Positions 17,034 through 25,305 of a stretch of 56,600 nt of DNA are shown here, piece after piece (the first letter of the stretch is position 1; every line of letters begins with the position of its first letter). The notes beneath the pieces were generated by a model that did no database searches, was not told the DNA's origin, and saw only the letters and a list, made by a program, of their open reading frames with translations. This stretch comes from Ruminococcaceae bacterium UBA6434 (lineage in GTDB: Bacteria; Bacillota; Clostridia; Oscillospirales; Acutalibacteraceae): NCBI GenBank assembly GCA_002437245.1, contig DJOQ01000036.1, positions 39,293-95,892 of the forward strand. Direction: 5' to 3'. The position numbers and the translations under genes are program-made.

Positions 17034-18335
17034 TTACAGTTTTACTTTCTGCGGCATACCGTCTTCTTCGCGCGATTTATCGGCGAGATAAACGCACAGA
17101 TGACCTGCTACCGAATCAAATATTGAAGTGCAGGCGAGAGAGGGTTTGCCGCCTCTTAAAAACTCGACAAAATCAGCCGCAAGTTTTTCGTCGCCGCCGC
17201 CGTGACCTCCGTAAGCGCCGACCATATCGCCGTTTACATTTAAGTCAACAACTTCGACCGTTTTTTCGTCCGTTTTAGTAGGATGAATTTTTGCCACGGT
17301 AAATTTGGATTCTTCAAAATCACCGTAGATTTCGCCTTTTGTGCCTATAATATGTATTCTTCTCATCGGTCCTGCCGAACCGCCGACCATATTATGCGTA
17401 CCGGTTGCTCCGTTTTTAAAGTTCACAAGCACCGACTGGTGGTCTACAACATTGTTGTCGCATTTGTAAATGCATCTGCCATAGTTGCTGTCGCCTTTAA
17501 GCAGATTTATTCTGTCTTCATCTGTGGGGTTCTCAATTCCCTCAAGTTTATCCCAAATATAAAATGCCCAACGCTTAGGCTGATCAAGATAGAGCCTTTT
17601 GGCAGAATATCGGCATGTGTCAACAAGCGGACAGTCGACAAGACATTTTGTGCCGGCTTCTTTTGGCGCATTTTCCGGTTTAAACTGGAACTTGCTGCCG
17701 AAACTTGATATCATACTCGGCTGCGTGTCGGACATCATCCACATCATCAGGTCTATATCGTGACAGCATTTTGCAAGAAGCATCGAAGTGTGGCAGACAT
17801 CTGAGTTAGCCCATTTTCCTCTGATATACGATGTTGACAGATGGTGATAGCTTACGTGTTCGCAGGTTTGTATATTTATAATGTCGCCGATTTCTCCGGA
17901 AGCTACTCTTTCTTTAATTGACAGATAAAACGGCGTATATCTCAGCACGTGGCATATCATAACTTTGTTGCCGTTTTCTTTTACGCACGATACAAGCTCG
18001 CGCATTTCTTTTTCATTTGTTGCAAAGGGCTTTTCGAGAAGCATATCATACCCATTTTTTAGCAGGGGAATAGATGTTTCAACATGCTGTTCATCCATTG
18101 TACCGTTAATTACGGCATCTGCAAATTTAGGAACTTCGGAGAGCTCAAGCGCCGAGTCAAAGCAGTTCTCTTTCGGGAAACCGAACATTTCCATTGCCTT
18201 TTTTTGCCGAATTTTGTCCGGGTCGGCAACGCCGACAATTTTTAATTTATCCGGATCGGTAAGGGCAAGTTTTGAATATACAAAAGCCCTGTGACCGGCT
18301 CCCACAATAACGGCTGTGATAGGCTGATTACTCAC
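17034..18335 (-). CDS. Gfo/Idh/MocA family oxidoreductase
   Basis: The 433-residue protein has an N-terminal Rossmann fold (VIVGAGHRA, residues 9-17) and the family EKPF motif (101-104), whose lysine acts in catalysis, followed by the C-terminal beta-sheet domain. Members oxidise or reduce sugars, inositols or sugar nucleotides with NAD(P). A cysteine cluster, C231-x3-C235-x5-C241 with C288-x3-C292, suggests a bound metal; this cluster recurs in a clostridial subfamily. The start is GTG at 18335 with AGGAGGT seven bases upstream. The substrate cannot be told from sequence; no sugar transporter is adjacent. Confidence 0.9.
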   Translation of the reverse strand: MSNQPITAVIVGAGHRAFVYSKLALTDPDKLKIVGVADPDKIRQKKAMEMFGFPKENCFDSALELSEVPKFADAVINGTMDEQHVETSIPLLKNGYDMLLEKPFATNEKEMRELVSCVKENGNKVMICHVLRYTPFYLSIKERVASGEIGDIINIQTCEHVSYHHLSTSYIRGKWANSDVCHTSMLLAKCCHDIDLMMWMMSDTQPSMISSFGSKFQFKPENAPKEAGTKCLVDCPLVDTCRYSAKRLYLDQPKRWAFYIWDKLEGIENPTDEDRINLLKGDSNYGRCIYKCDNNVVDHQSVLVNFKNGATGTHNMVGGSAGPMRRIHIIGTKGEIYGDFEESKFTVAKIHPTKTDEKTVEVVDLNVNGDMVGAYGGHGGGDEKLAADFVEFLRGGKPSLACTSIFDSVAGHLCVYLADKSREEDGMPQKVKL

Positions 18336-18365
18336 GAAACAGACCTCCTAAAATATTTTAAATGG

Positions 18366-18394
18366 ATTATACATCAATATTTTTGTAAAATAAA
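18366..18394 (-). promoter_or_regulatory. Promoter of the oxidoreductase gene
   Basis: On the minus strand, TTTATT (18394-18389), 17 bases, then TATAAT (18371-18366). The -35 is weak, the -10 perfect. Confidence 0.5.
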
Positions 18395-18415
18395 GTCATA
18401 AAGTGAAAAATAAAA

Positions 18416-18444
18416 TTGTTTCTGTTAGGAAAGTATGTTATTAT
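18416..18444 (+). promoter_or_regulatory. Promoter of the secreted cohesin-like gene
   Basis: TTGTTT (18416-18421), 17 bases, TATTAT (18439-18444). The first in-frame ATG (18435) lies inside this promoter, which supports the GTG start at 18471. Confidence 0.55.
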
Positions 18445-18470
18445 ATAAAAAACACAAAGGAGTTGACGAC

Positions 18471-19154
18471 GTGAAGCATTTGCGAAAAACAGTTTCAATA
18501 TTGACATTGACAGCCCTGCTTTTATGTGTGCTTTGTTCGGCTGTTTTTGCGGCTTCGAACAATGATTCCGCGTTTGCTGTAGGCGAGAGCGGAGCCGTCG
18601 GTGATATAATAAATGTTGATGTGTATTTAAACGGTAAAGATATCGGTTCTGTTTATATTGACCTTGAATATGACGATACTGCTCTGGAGTTTGTTTCGGC
18701 GAGAACATTTATCGCCGGTCTCAGATTTAATTATAATTCATCTTCCGAGCTTTCAAGCGGCAACACCGTCAGGTTTACTGGCTCGGTTGACAGTTATAAT
18801 TCCCTTGATGTAAACGGTGCGGTTATGAGAGTCGAGTTTAAAATATTAAAATCCGATGTGCGTCCGCAAATTAAAATAGCCGGCAAGTCATACGGTACCG
18901 ACGGCGCATCAAGAGGCAGTCTGTCATACAATGGCTTTATAAATGTTTATAAATATGAGAACGAAACGCTGATTTGCAAAGATACCGAAACCGCCGGAAA
19001 CTTATTTTCAACATATAAAAATATTTCCAACTCGGTAAGGATTGTAGATTATAACGGGGTAACGGTAGGAAACGACGGTCCTACGGTTAGGACAGGCGAT
19101 AAGGTAATAATAAATGATGAAGTTACAAAAAATATAAACACATCAACTTCTTAA
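18471..19154 (+). CDS. Secreted protein with a cohesin-like domain
   Basis: The 227-residue product begins with a clear signal peptide: KHLRKT, a hydrophobic core, then a cleavage site near AVFAA. Residues ~35-160 look like a cohesin/carbohydrate-binding beta-sandwich: a GAVGDIINVDVYL opening, DLEYDDTALEFVSA in the middle, and RVEFKIL closing the core. Cohesins hold dockerin-bearing enzymes in cellulosomes, but isolated cohesin folds also serve in cell-surface proteins. No dockerin, S-layer, sortase or second cohesin is seen, so the role is open. The GTG start has AAAGGAG eight bases upstream; the upstream ATG at 18435 is rejected. The gene is monocistronic. Confidence 0.72.
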   Translation: MKHLRKTVSILTLTALLLCVLCSAVFAASNNDSAFAVGESGAVGDIINVDVYLNGKDIGSVYIDLEYDDTALEFVSARTFIAGLRFNYNSSSELSSGNTVRFTGSVDSYNSLDVNGAVMRVEFKILKSDVRPQIKIAGKSYGTDGASRGSLSYNGFINVYKYENETLICKDTETAGNLFSTYKNISNSVRIVDYNGVTVGNDGPTVRTGDKVIINDEVTKNINTSTS

Positions 19155-19159
19155 CGCGA

Positions 19160-19199
19160 AAAAAGCACCGCAGATTTTTGAAATCATGTGGTGCTTTTT
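19160..19199. terminator. Bidirectional terminator
   Basis: AAAAAGCACC (19160-19169) pairs with GGTGCTTTTT (19190-19199), and the stem continues inward with a G-T pair. It lies between the convergent cohesin-like and SCP2 genes. Confidence 0.8.
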
Positions 19200-19215
19200 G
19201 TTGAAATTGTATTGC

Positions 19216-19542
19216 TTATTTCACTGCGAGGTCTATAAGCTGAAGTACGGCATTTACATCGCCGTCAACCGCTACCTTGCCGGTAGTATAAGCGATGGCG
19301 GGTTTAAGCTTACCGTCGAGTATTCTTAAGAGGTTGGTAGGCGCTACGGTTACAATGGCTTTGTTGTCGTGATAATCGTAAGGCTCAACATTAACCTTGC
19401 CGTCTTTTGCTTCTATGTAGAAAATACCTTCTACATTTTTGCCTGTAAGATTTATCTGAATAGCAACGGTTCCGCTGATTGAAGAAGCATCTGCATCTGC
19501 ATATTTCGCTTTAACTTTTGATACAATCTGTTCGTAAGTCAT
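19216..19542 (-). CDS. SCP2 sterol-transfer domain protein
   Basis: This small 108-residue protein consists of one SCP2-like domain: TVAIQINLTG, GIFYIEAKDG and the DGDVNAVLQLIDL C-terminus are typical. The fold binds lipids or acyl chains in a hydrophobic tunnel. Stand-alone bacterial copies have no defined role. The frame extends upstream to 19602, but AAAGGAG lies just before the ATG at 19542, and the promoter covers the extension. There is no partner gene; the next gene downstream is convergent. Confidence 0.82.
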   Translation of the reverse strand: MTYEQIVSKVKAKYADADASSISGTVAIQINLTGKNVEGIFYIEAKDGKVNVEPYDYHDNKAIVTVAPTNLLRILDGKLKPAIAYTTGKVAVDGDVNAVLQLIDLAVK

Positions 19543-19573
19543 AAATATTAACTCCTTTTTATTTATTATAATA

Positions 19574-19602
19574 ATTTTATCACTTTGGGAAAGGGTATGC
19601 AA
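19574..19602 (-). promoter_or_regulatory. Promoter of the SCP2 gene
   Basis: On the minus strand, TTGCAT (19602-19597), 17 bases, then TAAAAT (19579-19574). Between here and 19757 nothing else was recognised apart from a weak CGTC/GACG hairpin near 19615. Confidence 0.6.
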
Positions 19603-19757
19603 GTTTATTTAATCGTCAAACAGACGTTTTTTATATTCATTGTTACTAATTTTTTATACAAAAAATATACAAAGTGCTAAATATGTCAATTACAGTCGAC
19701 AAGGAACAACGTGCAGTTAAACAATCTGATTTATTTAACTTTTACGGGTAAAAAATG

Positions 19758-19786
19758 ATGACAAACAGATAAAAATAATGTATAAT
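19758..19786 (+). promoter_or_regulatory. Promoter at the head of the 15-gene forward run
   Basis: ATGACA (19758-19763), 17 bases, TATAAT (19781-19786), 39 bases before the hydrolase start. It is the only clear promoter seen before miaB. Confidence 0.65.
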
Positions 19787-19825
19787 ACAATAATATGAAA
19801 GTATGTATAAATTGGAGGAAATACC

Positions 19826-20764
19826 ATGGCGATTGTTCGTACCGAAGCATATTTCAATTCTTCAAACGGAATTAACAAGATAAGAACGCTCATTTGGAAA
19901 GACGATGAACTTACTCCGCGCGGCGTGTTTCAGATAGCTCACGGAATGGCAGAACACATCGGACGCTATGATGAATTCGCAAAGTATCTTGCTTCTAACG
20001 GATTTGTTGTGTGCGGAAATGACCATTTGGGGCACGGGAAATCGGTAAATGACGCATCGGAACTTGGATTTATTGCCGAAAAGAACGGTGATAAGCGCCT
20101 TGTAGATGATATGCATATACTTACTAAAATTATGAAGAAGAAATACCCGGATTTACCGTATTTTCTCTTTGGACACAGCATGGGTTCGTTCTGTGCAAGA
20201 GTTTATACAGCTCATTTCGGTGACGAACTGAACGGAGCTATTTTCTGCGGAACAGGCGAGCTTCCTGCAGTTGCCGCCGCTCTGCAAGAGCCCATAAACA
20301 AGCTTTGCGAAAAGCTCGGATCCCACACCAAATATGAAATTATGGGCAGCGCCATGAATGCGTTTTTCAACGTAATGGTTCCCGACAGAACTTCGCCGTT
20401 ATCATGGATCAGCGCAAATGCAGACAATATTGAGGCGTATAAAGATGACCCGCTTTGCGGTTTTACGTTCACGCTCGGCGGTTACAGAGACCTTTTTGCA
20501 ATTGCCAATGATGCGTCGCGCAAGGAATGGGCGTCGGAGGTTCCTCAGAATCTTCCGATAATGATTATTTCAGGCGCACTTGATCCTGTGGGTCTTAACG
20601 GCAAGGGCGTTATGGCTGTTTCGGATAATTTGGTTTTAGCCGGAAAAGAGCCGACAGTGGTTATGTACCCGGGCGATAGGCATGAAATACTTATGGAAAA
20701 CGATAAGGATGTTGTTTACCATGATGTTTTAGCTTGGCTCGATTCACTTTATGTTGCCGAATGA
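19826..20764 (+). CDS. Alpha/beta hydrolase (monoacylglycerol lipase-like)
   Basis: The 312-residue serine hydrolase belongs to the lysophospholipase/monoacylglycerol lipase group. It has HGMAEHIGRYDEFA near the oxyanion region, the nucleophile elbow FGHSMGSF, the acid in ISGALDPVG and the catalytic histidine in PGDRHEILME. There is no signal peptide, so it acts inside the cell, probably on short acylglycerol or lysolipid esters. TTGGAGGA lies before the ATG. Only ten bases separate it from miaB, so it is cotranscribed with the DNA-repair and tRNA-modification genes, though no functional link is evident. Confidence 0.9.
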   Translation: MAIVRTEAYFNSSNGINKIRTLIWKDDELTPRGVFQIAHGMAEHIGRYDEFAKYLASNGFVVCGNDHLGHGKSVNDASELGFIAEKNGDKRLVDDMHILTKIMKKKYPDLPYFLFGHSMGSFCARVYTAHFGDELNGAIFCGTGELPAVAAALQEPINKLCEKLGSHTKYEIMGSAMNAFFNVMVPDRTSPLSWISANADNIEAYKDDPLCGFTFTLGGYRDLFAIANDASRKEWASEVPQNLPIMIISGALDPVGLNGKGVMAVSDNLVLAGKEPTVVMYPGDRHEILMENDKDVVYHDVLAWLDSLYVAE

Positions 20765-20774
20765 GGTTGTTTAA

Positions 20775-22193
20775 TTGTCAGAAAAGTATAATGTTTCAAA
20801 AGAAGAAAAAATAAGACAGGAAGAGTTCACGGACAAAGTCAAGGCGGTTTTGGCGGCTGAGTTTTACGAACGCTCTCCCAAAGCATTCATCCATACATAC
20901 GGGTGTCAGGGTAATGTTTCCGACAGCGAGCGCATAATGGGTATGCTCAAAGAGATGGGTTATGAGTTTACAAACGATGTATCAAAAGCCGATTTAATAC
21001 TTTACAATACCTGTGCCGTACGCGAGCACGCCGAGGACAGAGTATTCGGAAACGTCGGAGCCGTAAAGAAGTACAAAAAGGATAATCCTCATCTTATTAT
21101 CGCTCTTTGCGGATGTATGATGCAGCAAGAGCATATCAGAAATAAGATATACGGCAGTTATCCGTTTGTTGACCTTGTATTCGGTACGCACGCGGTTACA
21201 TCGCTTCCCGAATTACTTTACAGGACGCTTTCGGGAAACAAACGTGTGTTTTATGCTCCGGACGGTCACGGCGAAATTGCAGAGGACATACCTATTTATC
21301 GCGACAGAGGTATAAAAGCCTGGTTGCCGATAATGTATGGTTGTGACAATTTTTGCACATACTGCATAGTACCGTATGTTCGCGGCAGAGAGAGAAGCAG
21401 AGAACCGCAGGCAGTCCTGAACGAAGCCGAGGATATCATCGCAAAGGGATATAAAGATATAACGCTTTTAGGGCAAAATGTTAACTCATACGGGAAAAAC
21501 AATGTTTCCGATATGAATTTTGCGGGACTTCTCCGTGAAGTAGCTAACCTTGACGGTGATTTTTGGGTAAGGTTTATGACTTCACACCCAAAGGATTGCA
21601 CCAAAGAACTTATCGATGTAATTGCGGAAAACGAAAAAATAGCAAAGCATTTGCACTTGCCTTTCCAATCGGGAAACGATCGCGTTTTAAAGGCGATGAA
21701 CAGGCATTACGACCGTAAAAAATATCTCGAACTGATAAATTATGCAAAAGAAAAGATACCCGATTTATCACTTACAAGCGACGTTATTGTCGGTTTTCCG
21801 GGTGAGACTTATGAGGAATTCAAAGATACGTTGTCACTTATAAAAGAAGTGGAATTTACTTCACTTTTTACATTTATTTATTCTCCGCGTGAGGGGACAA
21901 AGGCGGCGGCGATGGAGGATCCCGTATCAAAAGAAGAAAAATCAAAATGGTTTAAAGAACTTTGTGACCTTCAGGAGTCGATTGCATCAAAAAGAACCGC
22001 TAAAATGAAAAATAATGTTTACAGAGTCCTTGTCGAATCGGAGTCTAAAAACCATTCCGGTATGCTGTCGGGCAGGACCGAAGGAAATATTATTATCGAA
22101 TTCCCGGGTGATACCGGTTTGATAGGTTCGTTCAGAAACGTAAAAGTTACCGAGCCGCTTAATTGGATATTAAAGGGCGAATTGCAACAGTAA
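20775..22193 (+). CDS. miaB: tRNA-2-methylthio-N6-dimethylallyladenosine synthase
   Basis: The 472-residue radical-SAM methylthiotransferase has three conserved cysteines in the N-terminal UPF0004 domain (TYGCQGN, NTCAVREHA, LCGCMMQQ) for the auxiliary [4Fe-4S] cluster, the SAM-cluster motif GCDNFCTYCIVPYVRG, and a C-terminal TRAM domain. It adds a methylthio group to i6A37 of tRNA; its substrate base is made by MiaA, encoded four genes downstream. The start is TTG at 20775 with GAGGTTG upstream; no in-frame ATG is available nearby. Confidence 0.96.
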   Translation: MSEKYNVSKEEKIRQEEFTDKVKAVLAAEFYERSPKAFIHTYGCQGNVSDSERIMGMLKEMGYEFTNDVSKADLILYNTCAVREHAEDRVFGNVGAVKKYKKDNPHLIIALCGCMMQQEHIRNKIYGSYPFVDLVFGTHAVTSLPELLYRTLSGNKRVFYAPDGHGEIAEDIPIYRDRGIKAWLPIMYGCDNFCTYCIVPYVRGRERSREPQAVLNEAEDIIAKGYKDITLLGQNVNSYGKNNVSDMNFAGLLREVANLDGDFWVRFMTSHPKDCTKELIDVIAENEKIAKHLHLPFQSGNDRVLKAMNRHYDRKKYLELINYAKEKIPDLSLTSDVIVGFPGETYEEFKDTLSLIKEVEFTSLFTFIYSPREGTKAAAMEDPVSKEEKSKWFKELCDLQESIASKRTAKMKNNVYRVLVESESKNHSGMLSGRTEGNIIIEFPGDTGLIGSFRNVKVTEPLNWILKGELQQ

Positions 22194-22240
22194 ATTATCC
22201 CGTAAGGGTTATTTAAAAACAACTTTTAAAGGAGTAAAAA

Positions 22241-22657
22241 ATGGAACTTGAAAAAATGGCAAGGCAGCTCGGCGCTGCTATTCAGCAGGACGAGGCTTAC
22301 CTTAATTTTGAAAAAGCAAGACTTGCAAATGAGGCCGACGAGGAACTTAACGACCTTATGGGCAAAATAAGACTTATACAGATGTCTTATCAGGTTGAGG
22401 CTGCAAAGGACGAGCCGGATGAGGGCAAAATGAATGGATACAATCAGGAATTTCAGGGCATTTATTCTCAGATAATGGCTAATAAGAATATGCAGGAATA
22501 CGAAAAAGCAAGACAGGCTGTTGACGATATGATGAATTATATCACCGGTATTCTCGGCCTTTGCGTAAACGGCGAAGATCCCGAGACCTGTGACCCGAGA
22601 GCTCACCAGCACGATTGCGGCGGCGAATGCTCTTCATGCAGCGGCTGCGGTCATTAA
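22241..22657 (+). CDS. YlbF/YmcA (RicA-like) protein with a Cys/His-rich tail
   Basis: The 138-residue protein has the helical YlbF/YmcA domain (residues 1-~100). Its position between miaB and mutS matches ymcA (ricA) in Bacillus, where it forms the RicA-RicF-RicT complex that carries [4Fe-4S] clusters and modulates RNase Y. Here the domain is followed by a tail with C108, C117, H122, H124, C126, C130, C133, C136 and H138, a likely metal or Fe-S site within a single chain. AAAGGAG precedes the ATG. Whether it functions as RicA or RicF is inferred. Confidence 0.85.
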   Translation: MELEKMARQLGAAIQQDEAYLNFEKARLANEADEELNDLMGKIRLIQMSYQVEAAKDEPDEGKMNGYNQEFQGIYSQIMANKNMQEYEKARQAVDDMMNYITGILGLCVNGEDPETCDPRAHQHDCGGECSSCSGCGH

Positions 22658-22684
22658 TAAATTTGATTTTACCGAGGTAAAAAA

Positions 22685-25297
22685 ATGGCTGAATTATCAC
22701 CTATGATGAAACAATATTTTGAAATAAAAAAGGATTACGGTGATACTATCCTTTTGTTTCGTCTCGGCGATTTTTATGAAATGTTTTTTGATGACGCCAA
22801 AACGGCGTCAAAAGAACTCGACCTTGTTTTAACGGGTCGCGACTGTGGTCAGGAGGAACGCGCGCCTATGTGTGGCGTTCCTTTTCACAGTGCTGACGGG
22901 TATATTGCAAAGCTTGTCAGTAAGGGGTATAAGGTTGCCGTATGTGAGCAGCTTGAGGACCCTAAAACGGCTAAAGGTATAGTAAAACGTGATGTAATAC
23001 GTGTTATTACTGCCGGTACCGTTATTGAAAGCAGTATGCTTGATGAAACAAAAAATAATTATCTTTGCTCTTGCTGTCTTTTGTTTGACGGCTTAGGGCT
23101 TTGTTTTGTTGATGTTTCAACGGGGGAACTGTATTTAACTGAGTTTTCCGAAAATTATGATGAAAAAGCGGTAGACGAACTCGCGAGGTTTATGCCGAGC
23201 GAAATACTTATGAATAAAGAAACCTCAACTCTTAAAAGGTTTTGTACTTTTGTCAGCAAAAAGACGGAGGCTACCGCCGAAACATTACCGTCGTCCGAAT
23301 TTGACTTTGAAAAATGCAAAAACACCGTTCTTTCTCATTTTGAGAAGAGCAGTCTTGATTCACTTGACCTTGAAAATAAGAAAAGTGCTGTTTGCGCTTT
23401 AGGTGCTGCACTTTCATACTTATATAACGCTCAGAGAAATGACCTCAATAACATAAAAAACATAAATTTCTACTCCGATTCGAGGTTTATGAAAATCGGT
23501 CTTTCCACAAGACGTAACCTTGAAATCACCGAAACTATGCGTGATCGCGAGAAAAAGGGATCTCTTCTGTGGGTCTTGGATAAAACAAAAACCGCTATGG
23601 GGAAAAGGCTTATTCGCAATTGGACGGAATGTCCGTTGTATGACTGTGCCGCGATAATCAGGCGACAAAATGCGGTCGATGAGCTTTACGGAAATACGCC
23701 GTTGCGTGATGAACTGATGTCACTTATGGGCGGAATATATGATATGGAAAGGCTTATGACCCGTGTCCTTTATAATACGGCAAATGCGAAGGAGCTTTTG
23801 TCGCTGAAATCCACGCTGTCTCCTTTGCCGAGAATAAAAGAAATGCTATCCGGTTGTACGTCTACTATGCTGAAATCGGTCTATGATAACATTGACCTTC
23901 TCGAAGACGTTTATAATCTTGTCAATGACGCGATAAGCGAGGACGCACCGTTCTCCGTAAGAGAGGGCGGTATGATTAAGGATAATTTCAATGCCGAGCT
24001 TGACGAACTTCGCGATATAGTAAACGGCGGTAAGTCTTATCTTGCCGAACTTGAAAAAAATGAGCAGGAAAAAACCGGCATTAAGAAACTTAAAATCGGA
24101 TATAATCGGGTGTTCGGTTATTTTTATGAAGTTCCCAATGCTTTCAAAGAGCTCGTCCCCGATGAATATATAAGAAAACAGACTCTGACAAATTGCGAAA
24201 GATACATATCAGAGGAATTGAAAGCACTTGAAACCAAAGTTCTCGGAGCTCAGGAGCGAATAGTCAGCCTTGAATATGAAGTATTTAGCTCCGTGCGTAA
24301 GAAAATCGGTGAGCAGTATGAGCGTACTCAGCGTACTTCAAAGGCAATAGCGACCCTTGATGCGCTTTGCAGCCTCGCTTTTGTTGCGGTTTCAAATAAT
24401 TATTCTCGTCCTACGGTTAACGCCGGAGATCGTATAAGCATAGTTAACGGCAGACATCCTGTCATAGAAAAAATGCTCGGCGGTGCGCCGTTTGTTCCGA
24501 ACGATACGACTCTTGATTGTACAGACAATCGAACGCTTATAATAACCGGACCGAATATGGCAGGTAAGTCCACATATATGCGTCAGGTTGCCATAATTGT
24601 TCTTATGGCTCAAATGGGAAGCTTTGTTCCTGCCGAGAGTGCCGAAATAGGGCTTGTTGACAGCATTTTTACACGTGTAGGCGCATCAGATGATTTAGCG
24701 TCGGGGCAATCGACTTTTATGGTCGAAATGAATGAAGTTGCCGAAATCCTTGAGAATGCCACAAAAAAGAGTTTGATTATACTCGATGAAATCGGCAGAG
24801 GTACATCGACATACGACGGAATGAGTATAGCAAAGGCTGTTCTCGAATATGTTACGGACAAGCATAAAATCGGGGCGAAAACTCTGTTTGCAACGCATTA
24901 TCACGAGCTGACAGAGCTTGAAAATACTCTTGAGGGCGTTAAAAATTACAATATTGCCGTTAAAAAGCGCGGCGACGACATAACATTTTTACGCAGAATT
25001 GTACGCGGCGGTGCCGACGGCAGTTACGGTATAGACGTGGCAAAGCTTGCGGGTGTACCCGAAAGCGTCGTAAGAAGAGCGCGGGCTATTCTTAAATCAC
25101 TTGAGTCTGAGGGAATTCCGAAAAAAGAGTTTCGCGATGATAATAAGCCGGAATCCGGCAGTGATTTTCAACTTTCGTTCGAGCAAAACAACAACGATGA
25201 AATCTTGGACGAACTTAAAGCGTTGGATGTCAATACTCTTACTCCGATTGAAGCTATGTCAAAATTATACGAACTTTCAAATAAAGCAAAGCAATAG
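22685..25297 (+). CDS. mutS: DNA mismatch repair protein MutS
   Basis: The 870-residue protein is a full-length MutS1. The N-terminal mismatch-reading motif is GDFYEMFF (Phe30 and Glu32). The connector, lever and clamp domains follow, then the ABC-type ATPase with Walker A GPNMAGKST (622-630), Walker B LIILDEIGRGTSTYDG and FATHYHEL. The C-terminus ends in a helical dimer region. It recognises mispairs and recruits MutL, encoded nine bases downstream. GAGGTAAAAAA precedes the ATG. Confidence 0.98.
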   Translation: MAELSPMMKQYFEIKKDYGDTILLFRLGDFYEMFFDDAKTASKELDLVLTGRDCGQEERAPMCGVPFHSADGYIAKLVSKGYKVAVCEQLEDPKTAKGIVKRDVIRVITAGTVIESSMLDETKNNYLCSCCLLFDGLGLCFVDVSTGELYLTEFSENYDEKAVDELARFMPSEILMNKETSTLKRFCTFVSKKTEATAETLPSSEFDFEKCKNTVLSHFEKSSLDSLDLENKKSAVCALGAALSYLYNAQRNDLNNIKNINFYSDSRFMKIGLSTRRNLEITETMRDREKKGSLLWVLDKTKTAMGKRLIRNWTECPLYDCAAIIRRQNAVDELYGNTPLRDELMSLMGGIYDMERLMTRVLYNTANAKELLSLKSTLSPLPRIKEMLSGCTSTMLKSVYDNIDLLEDVYNLVNDAISEDAPFSVREGGMIKDNFNAELDELRDIVNGGKSYLAELEKNEQEKTGIKKLKIGYNRVFGYFYEVPNAFKELVPDEYIRKQTLTNCERYISEELKALETKVLGAQERIVSLEYEVFSSVRKKIGEQYERTQRTSKAIATLDALCSLAFVAVSNNYSRPTVNAGDRISIVNGRHPVIEKMLGGAPFVPNDTTLDCTDNRTLIITGPNMAGKSTYMRQVAIIVLMAQMGSFVPAESAEIGLVDSIFTRVGASDDLASGQSTFMVEMNEVAEILENATKKSLIILDEIGRGTSTYDGMSIAKAVLEYVTDKHKIGAKTLFATHYHELTELENTLEGVKNYNIAVKKRGDDITFLRRIVRGGADGSYGIDVAKLAGVPESVVRRARAILKSLESEGIPKKEFRDDNKPESGSDFQLSFEQNNNDEILDELKALDVNTLTPIEAMSKLYELSNKAKQ

Positions 25298-25305
25298 GTG
25301 TTATC

